DNA of 64,000 nt, taken from assembly GCA_030998225.1 (NCBI GenBank), contig JAPYXD010000684.1:1614501-1678500 (forward strand), read 5' to 3'. The DNA is from Diplolepis rosae (taxonomy: Eukaryota; Arthropoda; Insecta; Hymenoptera; Diplolepididae). Each line of letters begins with the position of its first letter. Within the stretch, counting starts at the first letter, position 1. The notes below the pieces were generated by a model. That model was not told the DNA's origin. It made no database searches and was given only the letters and a program-made list of their open reading frames with translations. This document shows, piece by piece, positions 61,719 through 64,000 of the stretch. Position numbers and translations under genes: made by a program.

Positions 61719-64000
61719 CTTGTATACTAGAATTTTCTAAAAATAATTTTAGTTAATTAAGAAATTTTGTTCCCAAATATTTGATTATTAAATTTGTAAA
61801 ATTTATTTTATATTATAAAACTCTTCAGATGCAATTTCATATGAACTTTCAGCAGATATTGCGTGCGCGAGGATTCACACATACGCACTGACATTTAAAG
61901 TTGTGTAAGTTTGATCGCTATATGAAATCAAAGCGTGTATTAAAGAACTTCTTAAAAATTGACAGCATGCTCAGATTTTATGTTTTTCTCGATTCCATAC
62001 AAAAAGGGCGCGAAAGAGACGCCAAATTCAAAATATATTATTTAAAAAATTACCCTTCTTACTTAAATATTTTTAAAAGCATTCACCTGAAATAAATATA
62101 TGAAAGATTTTATATATATTTTGAGGTGTTTTAAACACTCAAAAAAATGTTTCAGTAAAAATTAATATCAATAAATATTTATGGTTACAAGACGAGATAT
62201 AAAAAAATGTTTAGCTTCATGAATTAAAGCTTCAATTACAAATTTTAAATACTTAAAAAGATTTAAAAAATGTTTGAACAATCATAAAAATTTCAATTAC
62301 AAAATTAGGAGCAAAATTTTTCTTAGTGAAAAAAGATAAACAAGTCAAGGAAGTTAATTTGAAGCGATATTAAGAAAATATTTTTCAATAGAACTTTTAC
62401 TTATGACGTAAAATGTTTTCTATGTAGGCAAATACAATTTGTTTGATTATGGTGGGGATTTGACGAATGAGAACTTTTTTTTTTGGGGAAAAATATTCTC
62501 CAAAATTTTACCACATCCAATTGGTAACCAAATAAGTGTTTTACTTTCTTAAAGTAATGAAAAAATTAATTAAAAAAATATGATATAATTACTACTGGAA
62601 AGGTACACTGTCTTCTGTGCTTAAATTTTGTTTCAAATCTTTTTTCATAAAATCGCTTTTTCACCAAAATAGCATTATTCTCTCAATTTAAGGAGGTTCG
62701 ACCGTGACTAGGAAGCCCTTGGAAAACGTGACTAATTCCCAGTTTAAAAAATCTGAATGCTGTTATCCTATGCATAATATTTCATAGTTTAATTAGTAGT
62801 TTCTTTTACTGTTCTTTAATACACGCTTTGATTTCATATAGCGATCAAACTTACACAACTTTAAATGTCAGTGCGTATGTGTGAATCCTCGCGCACGCAA
62901 TATCTGCTGAAAGTTCATATGAAATTGCATCTGAAGAGTTTTATAATATAAAATAAATTTTACAAATTTAATAATCAAATATTTGGGAACAAAATTTCTT
63001 AATTAACTAAAATTATTTTTAGAAAATTCTAGTATACAAGTGTGAATAAGAGATTTGATTATTTAAAAAATTGAAAAACATGTTTAATTTAGCATAAGAA
63101 ATTTAACTTTGAAATTTGTCTAGTAAGAAATAAATTTCAAAAAATTTCCTTTAGAATAAAGTACCTCAAAAAAGTTTTTAGAATACTTAAAACCTTTTAC
63201 ATGAAAATTTCATCAAATAAATGTAAATAAAATATTTGATTATTCAAAAATAAATTATATTGTATTTGGATATAAATGATTTAGAGACTATCGAAGTGTG
63301 AACAAATAGTTTGATTCTTTAAATATCAAATATATTATATTTAAATTTGAATACTAAATTACATGTTGAGATTACTCTGATATGAAGTGGAAAATATTTA
63401 TTTGGAATAAAATATCATTAAAAATTTGTGGAATAGTTAAAATCTTTTACATCACGTGTTATTATAAAAATGAAGATGCTTTAATAGTAGATAAAAGTAC
63501 AAGTGAACCTGTAATTTCTGATGGCAGTGCATATACTAAAATTATCTTTTAAAAGATCTTACGTATTCCAAAAAAATTATTTAAAGTATTTTAGTTTACT
63601 ATAAAAGTTTGTCGAATTATCTTCATACCAAAGAAATCTCAATTTGTAGTTTCGCATGCGAATTCAGATATAATTAATTGGCTTTTTTCAATAATCAAAC
63701 CATTCATTTACATTTATACATTAAAATTGTCATATACAAATTTTTAAGTATTCTAAAACTTTTTTTTAAAGTATTTTATTTTTATAATATTGGTCACGTT
63801 TACTTAATAACAAAGAATCACAATGAGTCATTTCGTATGAAAATGTAAATATAATGTATTCATCAAAAAAGAAAAGAAACCTTTTGTTTACACTTATATA
63901 TTGAAACTGTCACGTAAAAGATGTTATGTATTTCAAAATATGGTATTTAAAGTATTTTACTCCATAGTAAAGGTTTGTCGAATCAAGTTCATACAAAAAA

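Larger units (their letters stand above)
43031..64000. mobile_element. Large fold-back element interrupted by the errantivirus-like insertion
   Basis: 43031-43993 followed by 61723-61990 is the inverted counterpart of 62815-64000. The arms therefore exceed 1.2 kb and run beyond the window on the right. The centre, about 61990-62815, is AT-rich without genes. Because the right arm (around 63037-63040) lacks the retroelement, it records the empty insertion site. Confidence 0.8.

Overview
This window is AT-rich eukaryotic DNA, almost certainly from an insect. It is close to a pure graveyard and nursery of mobile elements: P-element-like transposons with THAP domains, a BEL/Pao retrotransposon, a gypsy/errantivirus-type element, and many fold-back elements and MITEs with TA or 8-bp target duplications. 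I see no convincing host gene, tRNA or rRNA. The primer-binding sites match the 3' ends of animal tRNA-Tyr and tRNA-Gly. The species cannot be fixed from the sequence.

Layout. 1-1422: a repeat that recurs at 40946-42507. 1423-7060: a P-like transposon whose many-exon THAP transposase gene (minus strand) looks close to intact. 7172-8304: a broken DDE_Tnp_4 (HARBI1/ISL2EU-type) transposase. 9105-10599 and 18454-20444: two copies of a non-autonomous element carrying a nested MITE; the second is flanked by the 8-bp duplication GACGGCAC. 10621-14658: a pogo-like element split by a second P-like element (8-bp duplication GCTACGAT), which itself holds a 5'-truncated non-LTR retrotransposon. 14661-18105: mostly unassigned DNA, with a GC-rich island and two MITEs. 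20951-27873: fold-back elements with arms of roughly 100-700 bp. 28820-36362: a complete-length BEL/Pao element with nearly identical LTRs but a broken reading frame. 36561-39930: at least five palindromic elements nested or abutting. 42508-64000: a large fold-back element into which a 17.7-kb errantivirus-like element inserted.

The outstanding object is that element, 43994-61718, coded on the minus strand. It has LTRs, a CTTG target duplication, a polypurine tract, a tRNA-Gly primer site, gag, pol and integrase. Downstream of integrase, where errantiviruses normally have one env gene, it carries a cassette of eight or nine further reading frames. In order these are a CARD-like death-fold protein, a large glycoprotein resembling those of negative-strand arthropod viruses, three proteins pairing dsRNA-binding-like domains with zinc knuckles (one is distal), a second, F-like/gypsy-type envelope protein, and two related cysteine-rich zinc-binding-like genes (one broken). 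Most of these frames are preceded by a good 3' splice acceptor just before the start codon.

Read together, the content looks like an endogenous complex retrovirus: two candidate envelope proteins, candidate dsRNA binders that could blunt RNA interference, and a CARD-only protein that could interfere with apoptosome assembly. The domain calls rest on reading motifs by eye and the functions are inference. Structure, order, frames and repeat boundaries are visible directly.
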